Shown here: positions 28,246-36,907 of the stretch, one piece after another
Layout of the letters: each line of letters begins with the position of its first letter
How positions within the stretch are numbered: the stretch's first letter is position 1
DNA from: Pirellulaceae bacterium
GTDB lineage: Bacteria; Planctomycetota; Planctomycetia; Pirellulales; Pirellulaceae
Direction of reading: 5' to 3'
Length of the DNA stretch: 64,000 nt
NCBI GenBank assembly: GCA_018402565.1
Contig: JAGYIQ010000008.1
Location: 185,431-249,430, forward strand
Position numbers and translations under genes: made by a program
The notes under the pieces: generated by a model
What the model was told of the DNA's origin: nothing
The model's database searches: none
What the model saw: the letters and a program-made list of their open reading frames with translations, nothing else

Positions 28246-29639
28246 GTCTTGATTGTGGGTGGGCGATTCAGGGTTTGGCGGAACTGGGGCCAGTGGCCGA
28301 GATCTCTGGTGCGTTGTGGCGTCTGTTGACCCTGGCGGATTACAACACGCGAGTTGTGATTTTGGGTACGGCCTTGTTGGGTTGTGCGGCGGGAGTTGTC
28401 GGTAGCTTCACTTTGCTGCGGAAGCGGGCTTTGGTGGGAGACGCGATCAGTCACGCCATGCTGCCGGGGCTGGGTTTGGCGTATCTCCTGGCCCTCGCCA
28501 TGGGGATTGAAGAACGCTCTTGGAGTTGGCTGTTGTTAGGAGCCACCGCCAGTAGTCTGGTGGGTACGGCGGCCATCTTGGGGATGCGACGCTGGCTGCG
28601 CATCAGCGAGGACGCGGCGTTTGGGATTGTCTTGAGCACTTTTTTTGGGGCGGGCGTCGCGTTGTTGGGTGTCATCCAGAGTCTTCCCTCGGGGCATGCC
28701 GCGGGGTTAGAAGGCTTGCTCTACGGTCAAGCGGCTTCGCTGACTTGGAGCGACATGGGGTTGATCGCGGGCGCGGCCGCGGCGGCATTGGTTGTCAGTC
28801 TGTTGTTGTTCAAAGAGCTGACCTTGCTGTGTTTCGATCAGCAGTACTTGTCGACCCAGGGTTATTCGCTCAGTGGGTTGGATGGAATATTGATGGCCCT
28901 GGTCGTGATGATTGCGATTACGGGGATGCAGGCGGTGGGCTTGATCTTGGTGATTGCCCTGTTGATAGTCCCGGCGGCGGCCGCTCGTTTTTGGACCCAA
29001 CAGATCCAACGTCAGGTTATCATCGCTGCCGGATTGGGGGCTGCCGGATGTTTTGGTGGCAGTGTTATCAGTGCCTTGGTCCCAGACCTGCCGGCGGGCG
29101 CCGTGATCATTCTGGTCTGCACCGGTCTGTTTCTGCTCAGCGCGACGTTTGGCTATCGACAGGGGGTGTTGTGGCGTCTGTGGCGACGGCAGGATTGGCA
29201 GCAGGCCTTAGCGCGGCAGCATTTGCTCCGTGGTATCTACGAGCGTCTGGAGGTGCGTACGCCGGGTGAGATCGCGCGGGCGGGAGCCGAGGCCAGTGTC
29301 ACGGTCGAGGAGTTGCTGTCATTGCGTTCCTGGAATCGTCGTACGGTCGAGCGGGTCATTGAACGCAGCCAACGAGCGGGTTTGGTGACGCGTATCGACG
29401 GCCGTGTTTGGTTGAGCAAGACGGGTTGGTTGGCGGCGCGGCGCCTGGTGCACCAGCATCGCTTGTGGGAACTGTACCTGATCACCCATGCGGATGTGGC
29501 GTTGCAGCAAGTCGATCGATTGGCAGATGACATCGAGCATGTGTTGGAGCCAGCCGTGATCGAAGAGCTGGAGGAAATCCTGCAGCAACGCGGGGCGTTG
29601 ATTGCCGAGTGTCCCCATCGGTCGCCGGAGTCTGTCTGA
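28242..29639 (+). CDS. Metal ABC permease fused to MntR/DtxR-type regulator domain (1)
   Basis: A 465-residue two-part protein. Residues 20-305 are an ABC-3 (MntB/ZnuB type) permease with about eight membrane segments and the conserved RALVGDAISHAMLPGLGLAY region. From about residue 325 the sequence becomes soluble: a winged helix (EIARAGAEASVTVEELL, then TVERVIERSQRAGLV), then the DtxR dimerisation/metal site with HRLWELYL and DDIEHV. Aligned by eye to DtxR, the H79, E83, E105 and H106 equivalents are kept. C102 is replaced by Asp, as an acidic residue replaces it in manganese-specific MntR. The start is a GTG overlapping the ATPase stop. Manganese is the likeliest substrate (inference). Confidence 0.9.
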   Translation: MSLDCGWAIQGLAELGPVAEISGALWRLLTLADYNTRVVILGTALLGCAAGVVGSFTLLRKRALVGDAISHAMLPGLGLAYLLALAMGIEERSWSWLLLGATASSLVGTAAILGMRRWLRISEDAAFGIVLSTFFGAGVALLGVIQSLPSGHAAGLEGLLYGQAASLTWSDMGLIAGAAAAALVVSLLLFKELTLLCFDQQYLSTQGYSLSGLDGILMALVVMIAITGMQAVGLILVIALLIVPAAAARFWTQQIQRQVIIAAGLGAAGCFGGSVISALVPDLPAGAVIILVCTGLFLLSATFGYRQGVLWRLWRRQDWQQALARQHLLRGIYERLEVRTPGEIARAGAEASVTVEELLSLRSWNRRTVERVIERSQRAGLVTRIDGRVWLSKTGWLAARRLVHQHRLWELYLITHADVALQQVDRLADDIEHVLEPAVIEELEEILQQRGALIAECPHRSPESV

Positions 29640-30982
29640 TGGCCACGATTGTCTGGAACTGGAGCTTCGACGGCTGGATGATTGTCCACGCCATCTTGTG
29701 TGCATTGTCCTGCTCGTTGGTGGGTAATTTCTTGGTGTTGCGTGGTACCAGTTTATTGGGGGATGCAATCTCGCATTCGATCCTGCCGGGGTTGGCACTC
29801 GCGTTTTGGTTTACCGGTAGTCGCAGTGGACCCGAAATGTTTCTGGCGGCGTTGGCGGCGGCCGTCGTGACGGTGTTCTTGATCGAGGGGTTGCGGAACG
29901 CCACGCGGATGGATCAGGGGGCAGCGATGGGGGTAGTTTTTACTGCTTTGTTCGCCTTGGGTATCGTCTTGATTGTGCAAGTCGCCGATCATGTCGATTT
30001 GGACCCAAACTGTGTGCTGTACGGTTCCTTGGAGTTGACGCCGTTGGATCGGTGGGACATCGGAGGATGGTTGATACCTAAAGCAGCGGTGACTTTGGGA
30101 GTGACTCTGCTTCTCAATGGCCTGTTCGTCGGGTTGTTTTACAAAGAGCTGCTGTTGACAACGTTTGACTCGGCCTTTGCGGACTCGGTTGGATTTTCAT
30201 CCCGTTTGGTGCATTATTTGTTGATGATTTTGGTCGCTTTCACGGCGGTGGCCAGTTTCGAGAGTGTCGGTAGCGTGTTGGTGATTGCGATGTTGGTCGT
30301 CCCGACCTCGGCCGCCTTGTTGATCACGGACCGCTTGGGGGCGGTGATTGGCTGGAGTGCTGGATTGGCGGCGTTGGCCGCTGGTTTGGGACACGTGAGT
30401 GCGGTGGTCGTGCCGACTTGGTGGGGGTACGGCAGTACGCTGACGTCCGGCATGATGGCCGTAGCAGCGGGCGGACTCTTGTTGCTGTGTGGGTTGTTCG
30501 GGCCGCGACGCGGGTTGTTGGTGCGTTGGTGGCAACAGCGATTGTTTGCGGCTCAAGTCGCGGCCGACGATGTGCTGGCCTATTTGTTTCGCTTGGGCGA
30601 ACAGTCCCCGCGGGATCCCGCGACGCTGGCCCAGATCGGGCACGCCTTGCCGTTGTCGTCGCGCTCCCTGCATCGCGCCGTCAAACGCTTGTGCCGTACC
30701 GGTGAGTTGGACGGTGACGAGTCCGGGTATCGTCTGTCCGCCGCCGGTCGGAGACGGGCTCAGGATCTGGTGCGATCGCATCGCTTGTGGGAGTTGTACT
30801 TGGTGGAGCAAGCTCAGATCGCGCCGAGTCGTATTCACGACAAGGCGGAAGCTTGGGAACACGTCACCGACCAGACCCTCCGCGCTCGCTTGGATCAGGC
30901 CACCTCGGACTCGAAATTGGATCCCCACGGTTCCGCGATCCCGCCCGAGGCCAGCGAGAGGGAGACAGATCCACCGCGCTAG
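29639..30982 (+). CDS. Metal ABC permease fused to MntR/DtxR-type regulator domain (2)
   Basis: A 447-residue partner permease. Residues 10-290 are the ABC-3 permease with the LLGDAISHSILPGLALAF motif. The C-terminal 140 residues are again a winged helix (DPATLAQIGHALPLSSRSLH, then LCRTGELDGDESGYRLS) followed by HRLWELYL and IHDKAEAWEHV. The metal-ligand pattern is H79, E83, H98, Glu at the C102 position, E105 and H106, so the site looks intact and MntR-like. The ATG overlaps the previous stop by one base. The last 25 residues are polar, and the TAG stop lies inside the terminal inverted repeat of a MITE-like element. Two such fusions side by side make a chance gene fusion unlikely. Confidence 0.9.
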   Translation: MATIVWNWSFDGWMIVHAILCALSCSLVGNFLVLRGTSLLGDAISHSILPGLALAFWFTGSRSGPEMFLAALAAAVVTVFLIEGLRNATRMDQGAAMGVVFTALFALGIVLIVQVADHVDLDPNCVLYGSLELTPLDRWDIGGWLIPKAAVTLGVTLLLNGLFVGLFYKELLLTTFDSAFADSVGFSSRLVHYLLMILVAFTAVASFESVGSVLVIAMLVVPTSAALLITDRLGAVIGWSAGLAALAAGLGHVSAVVVPTWWGYGSTLTSGMMAVAAGGLLLLCGLFGPRRGLLVRWWQQRLFAAQVAADDVLAYLFRLGEQSPRDPATLAQIGHALPLSSRSLHRAVKRLCRTGELDGDESGYRLSAAGRRRAQDLVRSHRLWELYLVEQAQIAPSRIHDKAEAWEHVTDQTLRARLDQATSDSKLDPHGSAIPPEASERETDPPR

Positions 30983-31123
30983 TGCTTTGTCACAGCCAAG
31001 ACTTGGCGTGTGGCAAAGGGGGCAGGCGTCAATTGTGCGAAGCACCCGCAGGGCCGTTCCGGCAATTCACTTCTGACCCCTTTACCACACCGATCCCAAA
31101 ATCAAACGGTGGCAAAGCACTAG
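30979..31123. mobile_element. 145-bp MITE-like element with terminal inverted repeats
   Basis: The ends are inverted repeats: CTAGTGCTTTGTCAC (30979-30993) and GTGGCAAAGCACTAG (31109-31123), 14 of 15 matching. The interior is also nearly palindromic: AAAGGGGGCAGGCGTCAATT on the left mirrors AATTCACTTCTGACCCCTTT on the right. It has no coding capacity. Base 30980 begins the TAG stop of the upstream permease, so the element supplies that stop codon. Confidence 0.8.
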
Positions 31124-31400
31124 TTGTTCCGACATGGCGGGCAGATGGACAGCGATTGTATCGATTAGACTGGATTTATCGAATCATTGGAATTTGCCGA
31201 GTCGATTGAAGTGGGTCGGTGTTTTTTCTCGGCCCGAGGTCGGCTGGTTGGGATCTGCCACGAATAAAAACCTACAGTCTCGCGACGATGCGTCCCATCT
31301 CCCGGCGATGACTGGCGGAGGCCAGGCCGCTTCCACACCAACCGTCGTCAGTTTGCGTCCGAAGTGCCGGGGTTGCTGTATTCTCTCAAGTCGTGACATC
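31124..31400. other. Non-coding stretch between the MITE-like element and the Wzz-like gene
   Basis: With the preceding element this makes a gap of more than 400 bp. No gene, clear terminator or well-spaced promoter was seen. TTGCGT at 31353 and TATTCT at 31379 are 20 bp apart, too far for a confident sigma-70 call. Confidence 0.4.
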
Positions 31401-32774
31401 ATGGTTATTTCGGAAATTCGCGAGCAGTTCCAAGCCTGGCTGGGTGTCTTGCTAAGATTCCGTTGGCTCTTGTTGGCTTGTCTGTCAGTCTTCGGTCTGG
31501 GGGGCTTGTTCCTGGCTCTGATGACGCCCAAAGTCTATCATGCCCATCAGTTGTTCTTGTTGCGAGACGATTTGTCGGGCGACAAACTCCAGTCGTTCGA
31601 GTGGTTGAAGTCGGCGCAGGAGACCATTCAGGAAGTAGCCAAACATCCCGACGTCTTGCGAGCCGCCTTGGAGCAGGTGGGGCCTGAATCGGTCGGACTG
31701 TTCGGTGTTCCAGCCGGCTATCCCTCGGACGCTGCCCTAGAAGATTTTCGTGAGTCGGTCTGGGTCTCGGCACCGGGTGGCAACGAGGTGGGCAAGACGG
31801 AAGTAATCCGTTTGAATGTCAAGGCTCGGACGCGTCAACGAGCCCTGCAGTTGGTGCAGCAGATCAGTGAGGGCATGACGCAACAGTTGCGTCTGATTCG
31901 TCAAGACAAGGCGACGACCCATGAAGTCGGCAAGCGGACAGCAGTGGAAAGCGCCAAAGAGCGGCTGCAGCAGATTACCATTGAGCTGATCGAAATGGAG
32001 CGGGGGTTGGGCGAGGACTTGATCGAGCTGCGCGCGATGTTGGACGAAAAGGTTTCCTCTGAAAGTGCACTGCTCAAGCCGCTGTTGCTGACGTTGGATT
32101 CCGAGCTGTTGAAAGAGACCAGTCTGCGTTCGCAGATCCAACAGGACGTGAAGTTTTTTCAGGACGCTCTGGACGATGTGAGCAGCTTGTTGGGCTTGCC
32201 CAATTCGCTCTTGGAGCAATACCAATCGTTGAAGGAACTCAAGACCAGCTTGGTGACCGCGGAAATTCAAATGGCCGACATCACCGCACGCTACAAGGCT
32301 CCCCATAAACGGTTGACCGAGGCGGAGACGCGCGTGCAGACGTTGGAGAATCAAATTCGTCGCGAGTTGGGCGTTTCAATTGAAATCGCTCGCGCTCGAC
32401 TGCTGTTCACCGAAAGCCAAATTGCCTCGTTGACGGCCCAGCGCCAGAATAAACTGGATCAACTGACACGGTTGGCTGAATTGCGTGCCCCTTATCAAAA
32501 CTTGGTGGCATCGCAGTTGGTGGCCACCAACCGTCTCAAGCAGGCACAAGACGAGTTGGCTCAGGCCCGCGCCACCAAGTTGGCTGCGGCCGAGACCGAC
32601 CTATTGACGCCTTTGGATGAACCGCAAGCCGGTACCCGCAACATGGGCAGCAGTCGCAGCTTGATCGTGGCCGGGTCAACTTTCTGTGGCATGCTGGTGG
32701 GGGTGGGGCTGATGATGTTGTTTGCAGTCCCTGTGCCAACGCCGGCGGCGAACGTGTTGGCCGAGTGGCAATAG
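31401..32774 (+). CDS. Wzz/chain-length-determinant-like membrane protein
   Basis: A 457-residue protein with one membrane helix near the N terminus (about 19-38, FRWLLLACLSVFGLGG) and one near the C terminus (about 415-437). The middle is long, charged and mostly helical, with heptad-like runs (for example about 185-235 and 280-395). This two-helix plus periplasmic coiled-coil plan is that of Wzz/polysaccharide co-polymerase and GNVR-type proteins, which control exopolysaccharide length or export. The start at 31401 (MVISEIREQF) is chosen because upstream in-frame sequence looks non-coding. The ribosome-binding site is weak. No other polysaccharide gene is nearby, and no C-terminal tyrosine kinase domain is present. 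Confidence 0.72.
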   Translation: MVISEIREQFQAWLGVLLRFRWLLLACLSVFGLGGLFLALMTPKVYHAHQLFLLRDDLSGDKLQSFEWLKSAQETIQEVAKHPDVLRAALEQVGPESVGLFGVPAGYPSDAALEDFRESVWVSAPGGNEVGKTEVIRLNVKARTRQRALQLVQQISEGMTQQLRLIRQDKATTHEVGKRTAVESAKERLQQITIELIEMERGLGEDLIELRAMLDEKVSSESALLKPLLLTLDSELLKETSLRSQIQQDVKFFQDALDDVSSLLGLPNSLLEQYQSLKELKTSLVTAEIQMADITARYKAPHKRLTEAETRVQTLENQIRRELGVSIEIARARLLFTESQIASLTAQRQNKLDQLTRLAELRAPYQNLVASQLVATNRLKQAQDELAQARATKLAAAETDLLTPLDEPQAGTRNMGSSRSLIVAGSTFCGMLVGVGLMMLFAVPVPTPAANVLAEWQ

Positions 32775-32801
32775 GGCGTCGCGTCTTGCGTTTGCTGGCG
32801 G

Positions 32802-33836
32802 TTACGGCTCGGTCTCGAAGATTTCTTGCCCAGCGATGGTACTCATGCCTTGCCACGCCTGAACGTCGATCTCGTCGCTAGTGGTGGCAACGCTGCCGTC
32901 CAAGCGGGCGACGTTCACGCTGCTGGGGTGGTAACTGCGGCTGGTGACGGCGGCTTTGGTGGGGCGTTGTGTGCCACGACCTTCTTGCTGCGTGCTCAGA
33001 TCGATGTCGTACCCACGGCCGTCGTGTTGATAGGCGACATTTTGATTGGGGGCAAAGGTGGTGGTAAACCCAGTGTGGTGCACGCGACCGTCCGGCCAGA
33101 CGGTGTGACCCGTGTTCTGTTCGATGGCCGGCCCCAGGTGATAAATGCCGGTCAGTCCCGCCAGATCGGCGGGGGCGGTGGGCATCTGGGGGGGGATGGT
33201 CGTGGTGTTGCGGATGTAGCTGGTGTAAGCCTTGACTTCCGCCAAGGCCAAGGTGTTGGAGGTGCCGTCGGTGACTTCGGCCAATCGGGTGGTCTTGTTG
33301 ACGCGGAACGGGCCATCCCCCGTTTGGCCGGTGAGGGGGTCGAAGATAAACCATCGCCCCATATTGAAACCGTAGTTCGTAGGCGCGACGTAGGGCTGAC
33401 CGTCCAGCAAACGCGGGCGCGAGTTGACCTCCGACGGACACTGGTAGAAGGGGATCATCAGTTGCGGGACGCCCGACGACAATTGCCCGTGCCAACTGCT
33501 GTAGGGGTCGATTTTGGCGAACGCATTTCCGCCCTCGATGTACGGCAGGAGAAAGCCGTGCAAGCTCCAGTTTCCCCGCTCGTCCACACCGTCGCCCACG
33601 CGGAAGGTGGGCGGCAAGTGACCGCGGGCCGACTCGGCGTTGAGGACGGCCATGGCGATCTGCCGGAGATGATTGCGGCACTGCAGCGACCGGCTGGCCT
33701 CCCGTGAGGCATGGATCGCTGGGAGTAACAGTCCCATCAGCATGCCGATGATGGCAATGACCACCAACAGCTCGACCAAACTAAAGCCGGACCGGGAAGC
33801 AATCCAGCAGCGTGTGGTGCGGCGATGAGTCAGCAT
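32802..33836 (-). CDS. DUF1559 protein with type IV prepilin-like N terminus
   Basis: A 345-residue protein of the large planctomycete DUF1559 family. The prepilin cleavage/methylation motif SGFSLVELLVVIAIIG starts at residue 16. Cleavage would fall after G17, leaving Phe at +1 and Glu at +5, and the following hydrophobic helix anchors or assembles the protein. The remainder matches the family: LRQIAMAVLNAESARGHLPP, a YQCPSE-type segment, a DGTSNTLALAEV segment and SYHPSSVNVARLDGSV near the end. Function is unknown, and secretion or pseudopilin-like assembly is inferred. GGGAGG lies six bases before the ATG. It converges on the Wzz-like gene with 27 bp between stops. Confidence 0.92.
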   Translation of the reverse strand: MLTHRRTTRCWIASRSGFSLVELLVVIAIIGMLMGLLLPAIHASREASRSLQCRNHLRQIAMAVLNAESARGHLPPTFRVGDGVDERGNWSLHGFLLPYIEGGNAFAKIDPYSSWHGQLSSGVPQLMIPFYQCPSEVNSRPRLLDGQPYVAPTNYGFNMGRWFIFDPLTGQTGDGPFRVNKTTRLAEVTDGTSNTLALAEVKAYTSYIRNTTTIPPQMPTAPADLAGLTGIYHLGPAIEQNTGHTVWPDGRVHHTGFTTTFAPNQNVAYQHDGRGYDIDLSTQQEGRGTQRPTKAAVTSRSYHPSSVNVARLDGSVATTSDEIDVQAWQGMSTIAGQEIFETEP

Positions 33837-33932
33837 GCGGGACCTCCCGGTCGGTGCGTCGGAGAATCGGTTTTTGGTCCGGTCAGCCCAGCTGGACTCC
33901 GCCGAGCGACTTGTCGGTACCCAACGCGGCGA

Positions 33933-35345
33933 TCAAAAGTCTTCGCCCGGCTCCATGGACATCGGCTCCATGACCTTGGTGTTGCGTTCGATCGCCAATA
34001 CCGTGGTGAAGGTGTACGAGCCATCGAAGCTGGTCGAGGAAACCGGGAAGACCTGTCGTTTGTCGGGCAGGCCAACTCGGACGGTAAAGGAACCATCCTC
34101 GCGTACCTTGACCGGTTCACCCGAGATGCTGACTTCGGCGCTGCGATGGGTCTTGCCGAAGATCAGCAACTCCGCATCCACGAAGAAGTCTTCGCTGGTC
34201 ATCTTCCCTGGCACGTCCGCTGTGCCGTAACGGGACAGCGCCGAGCGATTCATCGGTCGACTGAGTTTCTCTTCGAACACTTCCCGTAAAGCCGCCGATG
34301 CGCCTTCGGAAAAGCCGCCACTGAGCGAAAAGACGCGATCGCCAATGTCGGCCAAGTCTGTCCAGTTGTAGTCGACATGGTCGCTGGAACCCGGTACCGG
34401 CGTGCGGACCAAGTTGCTCTGCGCCAGGGCATGGAATCGGCCGGTCGGAGCCAAATAGCCAATCACCGCGCGGAAGGCTTGCGGCGGGTTCTGCACCGGA
34501 ATGTACCAGTTGTTCACGCCGCCGTGGATCTTGATTTCCTGCACCATCTGCTCGCTGGCGCCCGCGATGCTGTCCTCCTGATTGACCAACAGTCTCAGCA
34601 CCGGGACCGCCGTATGCCAATGCTCTGCCAAGGCCGCTTTAGCCCGCTCGACACCGCCCGTCGTGATCTCCCAATAGGCCTGCACCCAATAGGGATCGCG
34701 GACGAATAGGACCAGTCGATCCTTTTTCGGCTCCTCGCTGGTGGAGAGTTGTTGCCGGAAAAAGGCCAAGTCTTTCGCCGCTGTCCGTTGGTTGTGCAGC
34801 GATTTGACCTTTTCGGCCGCCGATGTATCGGCGGATACCTTGGCGGCGGATACCTTGGCGGCGGCCCCTTTGGCGGCGGACACCTGAGAAACGCGGCCGG
34901 TTGTTTTAGCGACCGCGGCGACCGGTTTGGTCTGGCTGATCCGTTTTGTGGTCGATTTGGCCGGGGCTGACTTCGCAGCAGCCGCGGGTTTGCTTGCCAC
35001 CGACTTGGACTTGCCGGCCGCAGTGGGCTGCGGTTTGGCGGTTGACGACACGGTGGATGCAGCGGCGGGGGAGGATCCGCGAGTTTTCTTCACCGCGACA
35101 CCGCGATCGGCCGCGCGAGTTTTGGTGTTGGCGGTGGCCCCACTGATTTTATCCACGCTTTTTGAGGGCTTCTTTGCCTGGCTCTGGCCCGCTGTTTTGG
35201 CTGCGGCTTGCTTTTTGGCCGCTTGAAGTAGCTTCTTGATCAAGTCGTCTTTCCGCATGCCACGAGCCCCTGGCACGCCCTGTTTGGCGGCCATCTGAGC
35301 GAGAGTCTTAGCAGTTTCGGCTTGCAGTTTCTCTTTGGTAATCAA
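33933..35345 (-). CDS. DUF4912 protein with N-terminal Rho_N/SAP-like domain
   Basis: About 470 residues. The first 43 form a Rho N-terminal-like helix-extended-loop-helix (TLAQMAAKQGVPGARGMRKD, then DLIKKLLQA), a fold that often binds nucleic acid. Next is a long Lys/Ala/Ser/Thr-rich low-complexity linker (about 50-205) reminiscent of histone H1-like tails. The C-terminal half is DUF4912 (RLVLFVRDPYWVQAYWEI, later NWYIPVQNPPQAFRAVIGYL). The proposed start is TTG at 35345, seven bases after GGAG. A longer form would begin at TTG 35462. The function of DUF4912 is not established. A nucleic-acid-associated role is inferred from the N terminus and basic linker. Confidence 0.8.
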   Translation of the reverse strand: MITKEKLQAETAKTLAQMAAKQGVPGARGMRKDDLIKKLLQAAKKQAAAKTAGQSQAKKPSKSVDKISGATANTKTRAADRGVAVKKTRGSSPAAASTVSSTAKPQPTAAGKSKSVASKPAAAAKSAPAKSTTKRISQTKPVAAVAKTTGRVSQVSAAKGAAAKVSAAKVSADTSAAEKVKSLHNQRTAAKDLAFFRQQLSTSEEPKKDRLVLFVRDPYWVQAYWEITTGGVERAKAALAEHWHTAVPVLRLLVNQEDSIAGASEQMVQEIKIHGGVNNWYIPVQNPPQAFRAVIGYLAPTGRFHALAQSNLVRTPVPGSSDHVDYNWTDLADIGDRVFSLSGGFSEGASAALREVFEEKLSRPMNRSALSRYGTADVPGKMTSEDFFVDAELLIFGKTHRSAEVSISGEPVKVREDGSFTVRVGLPDKRQVFPVSSTSFDGSYTFTTVLAIERNTKVMEPMSMEPGEDF

Positions 35346-35629
35346 GGCTTCTCTCCGAAAGTGCCGTTTTGCGTCAGCTACGAAGGGGTTCGTGGCCGAG
35401 TAGGTGGCGTTAACCTGCTTAAACACCCGGTCAATGGTAGTTGCTTCTCCAAAACTTAGCAATTAACGCACCCCCTATTGGTAGGGTTTTTTTGGTGTCG
35501 GCATTGTCACAAGTGCTCCGCGGTTTGACCGAGCGGGGCGGCAGTCGCTAAGATCAATGTCCGGGGACGTTCCGCGGGGACGGATTGGCGTTACCCGGGC
35601 AGAGGCTCCTTTGCACAGACTAGGTGGTC

Positions 35630-36907
35630 ATGTTTCCGTCGCTTGAAATCAATCCACAGGACTTGGTCGTGGACAAGTCCGACCAGGAATTGCAAGAGTT
35701 TTTCGGGCAGCTGCGCGACTATTTGGAGTGGAGCGAGGAGGACGCCGAGCAGGTGGTGGCGTTGGGGGCATTGGTTGCCCACCAGTTTCCGGCGATGGTC
35801 GACGACTTTTACTCCGAGATTCTGCGGCATGCCGCGACGCGACAGGTCTTGAAGGACGAGCAGCAGGTGGTGCGGTTGAAGCAGACGCTGCAGTTGTGGT
35901 TGGCTCAGTTGTTTGGTGGGGTTTACGACCTGAAGTACGTGAAGGCTCGGTGGCAGGTGGGCCGGCGACACGTGCTGATTGGCCTGGATCAAACCTACGC
36001 GACGGCCGCGTTGGGCCGTTTGCGAATTCGAATCAATGCCGCAGCCAGTGTCGCGTTTGAGACCGCGCCGGGCCATTTGTCGCAGGCACTCCGCAGCATC
36101 AACAAGCTGATGGATCTGGAGTCGGCCATCATCAACTCGGCCTATCAATTGAGCTTTGCCCGTCTGATCGAGTTATCGGCCAAGCAGCAGATGCAGCAGT
36201 CCGAGCGATTGGCAGCGATTGGCCAGATGGTCACCGGTTTGGCCCACGAGAGCCGCAACGCGCTGCAACGCAGTCACGCCTGTCTCGAGACCCTGGCGAT
36301 GGAGATCGAAGACCGACCGGACGCGGTCCGTTTGGTGCAGCGAGTCCAGAATGCCTTGGATCACCTGCATACGCTGTACGAGGAGGTGCGGAACTATGCA
36401 GCCCCCATCAAGTTGGATCGGCAAGCGGTCTCCATCCCCAAGCTGATCATGCGGTGCTGGCATCAACTGGAGCACAAGTGGAAGCCCGTCAACAGCAAGC
36501 TCCGCTTCGAAATGGCGGATGGCTTGCCCTGTGATGGCCAGTGGGATTCGCTGCGGATGGAGCAAGTGCTGACCAACCTATTCCAGAACGCGATTGACGC
36601 CAGTGGTGATCAAGGGGAAGTAAACTGCGTGGTACTGCCGGCCCCTGACATCGCTGAACTGCCGCCTGCCGATGGCCTGCCGGCTGACCGGCCGCCACGG
36701 ATCATGATCGAGATCTCCGACAGCGGCCCGGGGATTTCGATCCACCCACCGAGCAAGATCTTTGAACCATTTTTTACAACCAAGACCAAAGGCACGGGAT
36801 TGGGTTTGGCCATTTCTCGGCGGGCCGTGCAAGCCCACGGCGGCGAGATCGACGTGGTCCCGGGCTCCAAGGCCACCTTTCGCATCGTTTTACCGCTGGT
36901 GACTTGA
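35630..36907 (+). CDS. Globin-coupled sensor histidine kinase
   Basis: A 425-residue cytoplasmic kinase with no membrane segment. Residues 1-175 resemble a protoglobin sensor domain, with the proximal haem ligand expected at H114 in QVGRRHVLIGLD, the HemAT-type motif. A coiled coil leads to the HisKA box with the phosphoacceptor H206 in TGLAHESRNAL. The ATPase domain has N320 (NLFQNAIDAS), DSGPGI (364-369), FEPFFTTK (378-385) and GTGLGL (388-393). Oxygen or another gas bound at haem would control autophosphorylation. The likely partner is the NtrC-type regulator encoded 345 bp downstream. The start could be ATG 35630 or GTG 35624. Confidence 0.88.
   Translation: MFPSLEINPQDLVVDKSDQELQEFFGQLRDYLEWSEEDAEQVVALGALVAHQFPAMVDDFYSEILRHAATRQVLKDEQQVVRLKQTLQLWLAQLFGGVYDLKYVKARWQVGRRHVLIGLDQTYATAALGRLRIRINAAASVAFETAPGHLSQALRSINKLMDLESAIINSAYQLSFARLIELSAKQQMQQSERLAAIGQMVTGLAHESRNALQRSHACLETLAMEIEDRPDAVRLVQRVQNALDHLHTLYEEVRNYAAPIKLDRQAVSIPKLIMRCWHQLEHKWKPVNSKLRFEMADGLPCDGQWDSLRMEQVLTNLFQNAIDASGDQGEVNCVVLPAPDIAELPPADGLPADRPPRIMIEISDSGPGISIHPPSKIFEPFFTTKTKGTGLGLAISRRAVQAHGGEIDVVPGSKATFRIVLPLVT

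Noticed and set aside
35472..35493. Terminator-like CCCTA-TTGG-TAGGG-TTTTTTT
   Set aside because: The stem is only five base pairs, and it sits between divergent genes where no plus-strand transcript should end. Probably chance or promoter-associated sequence.
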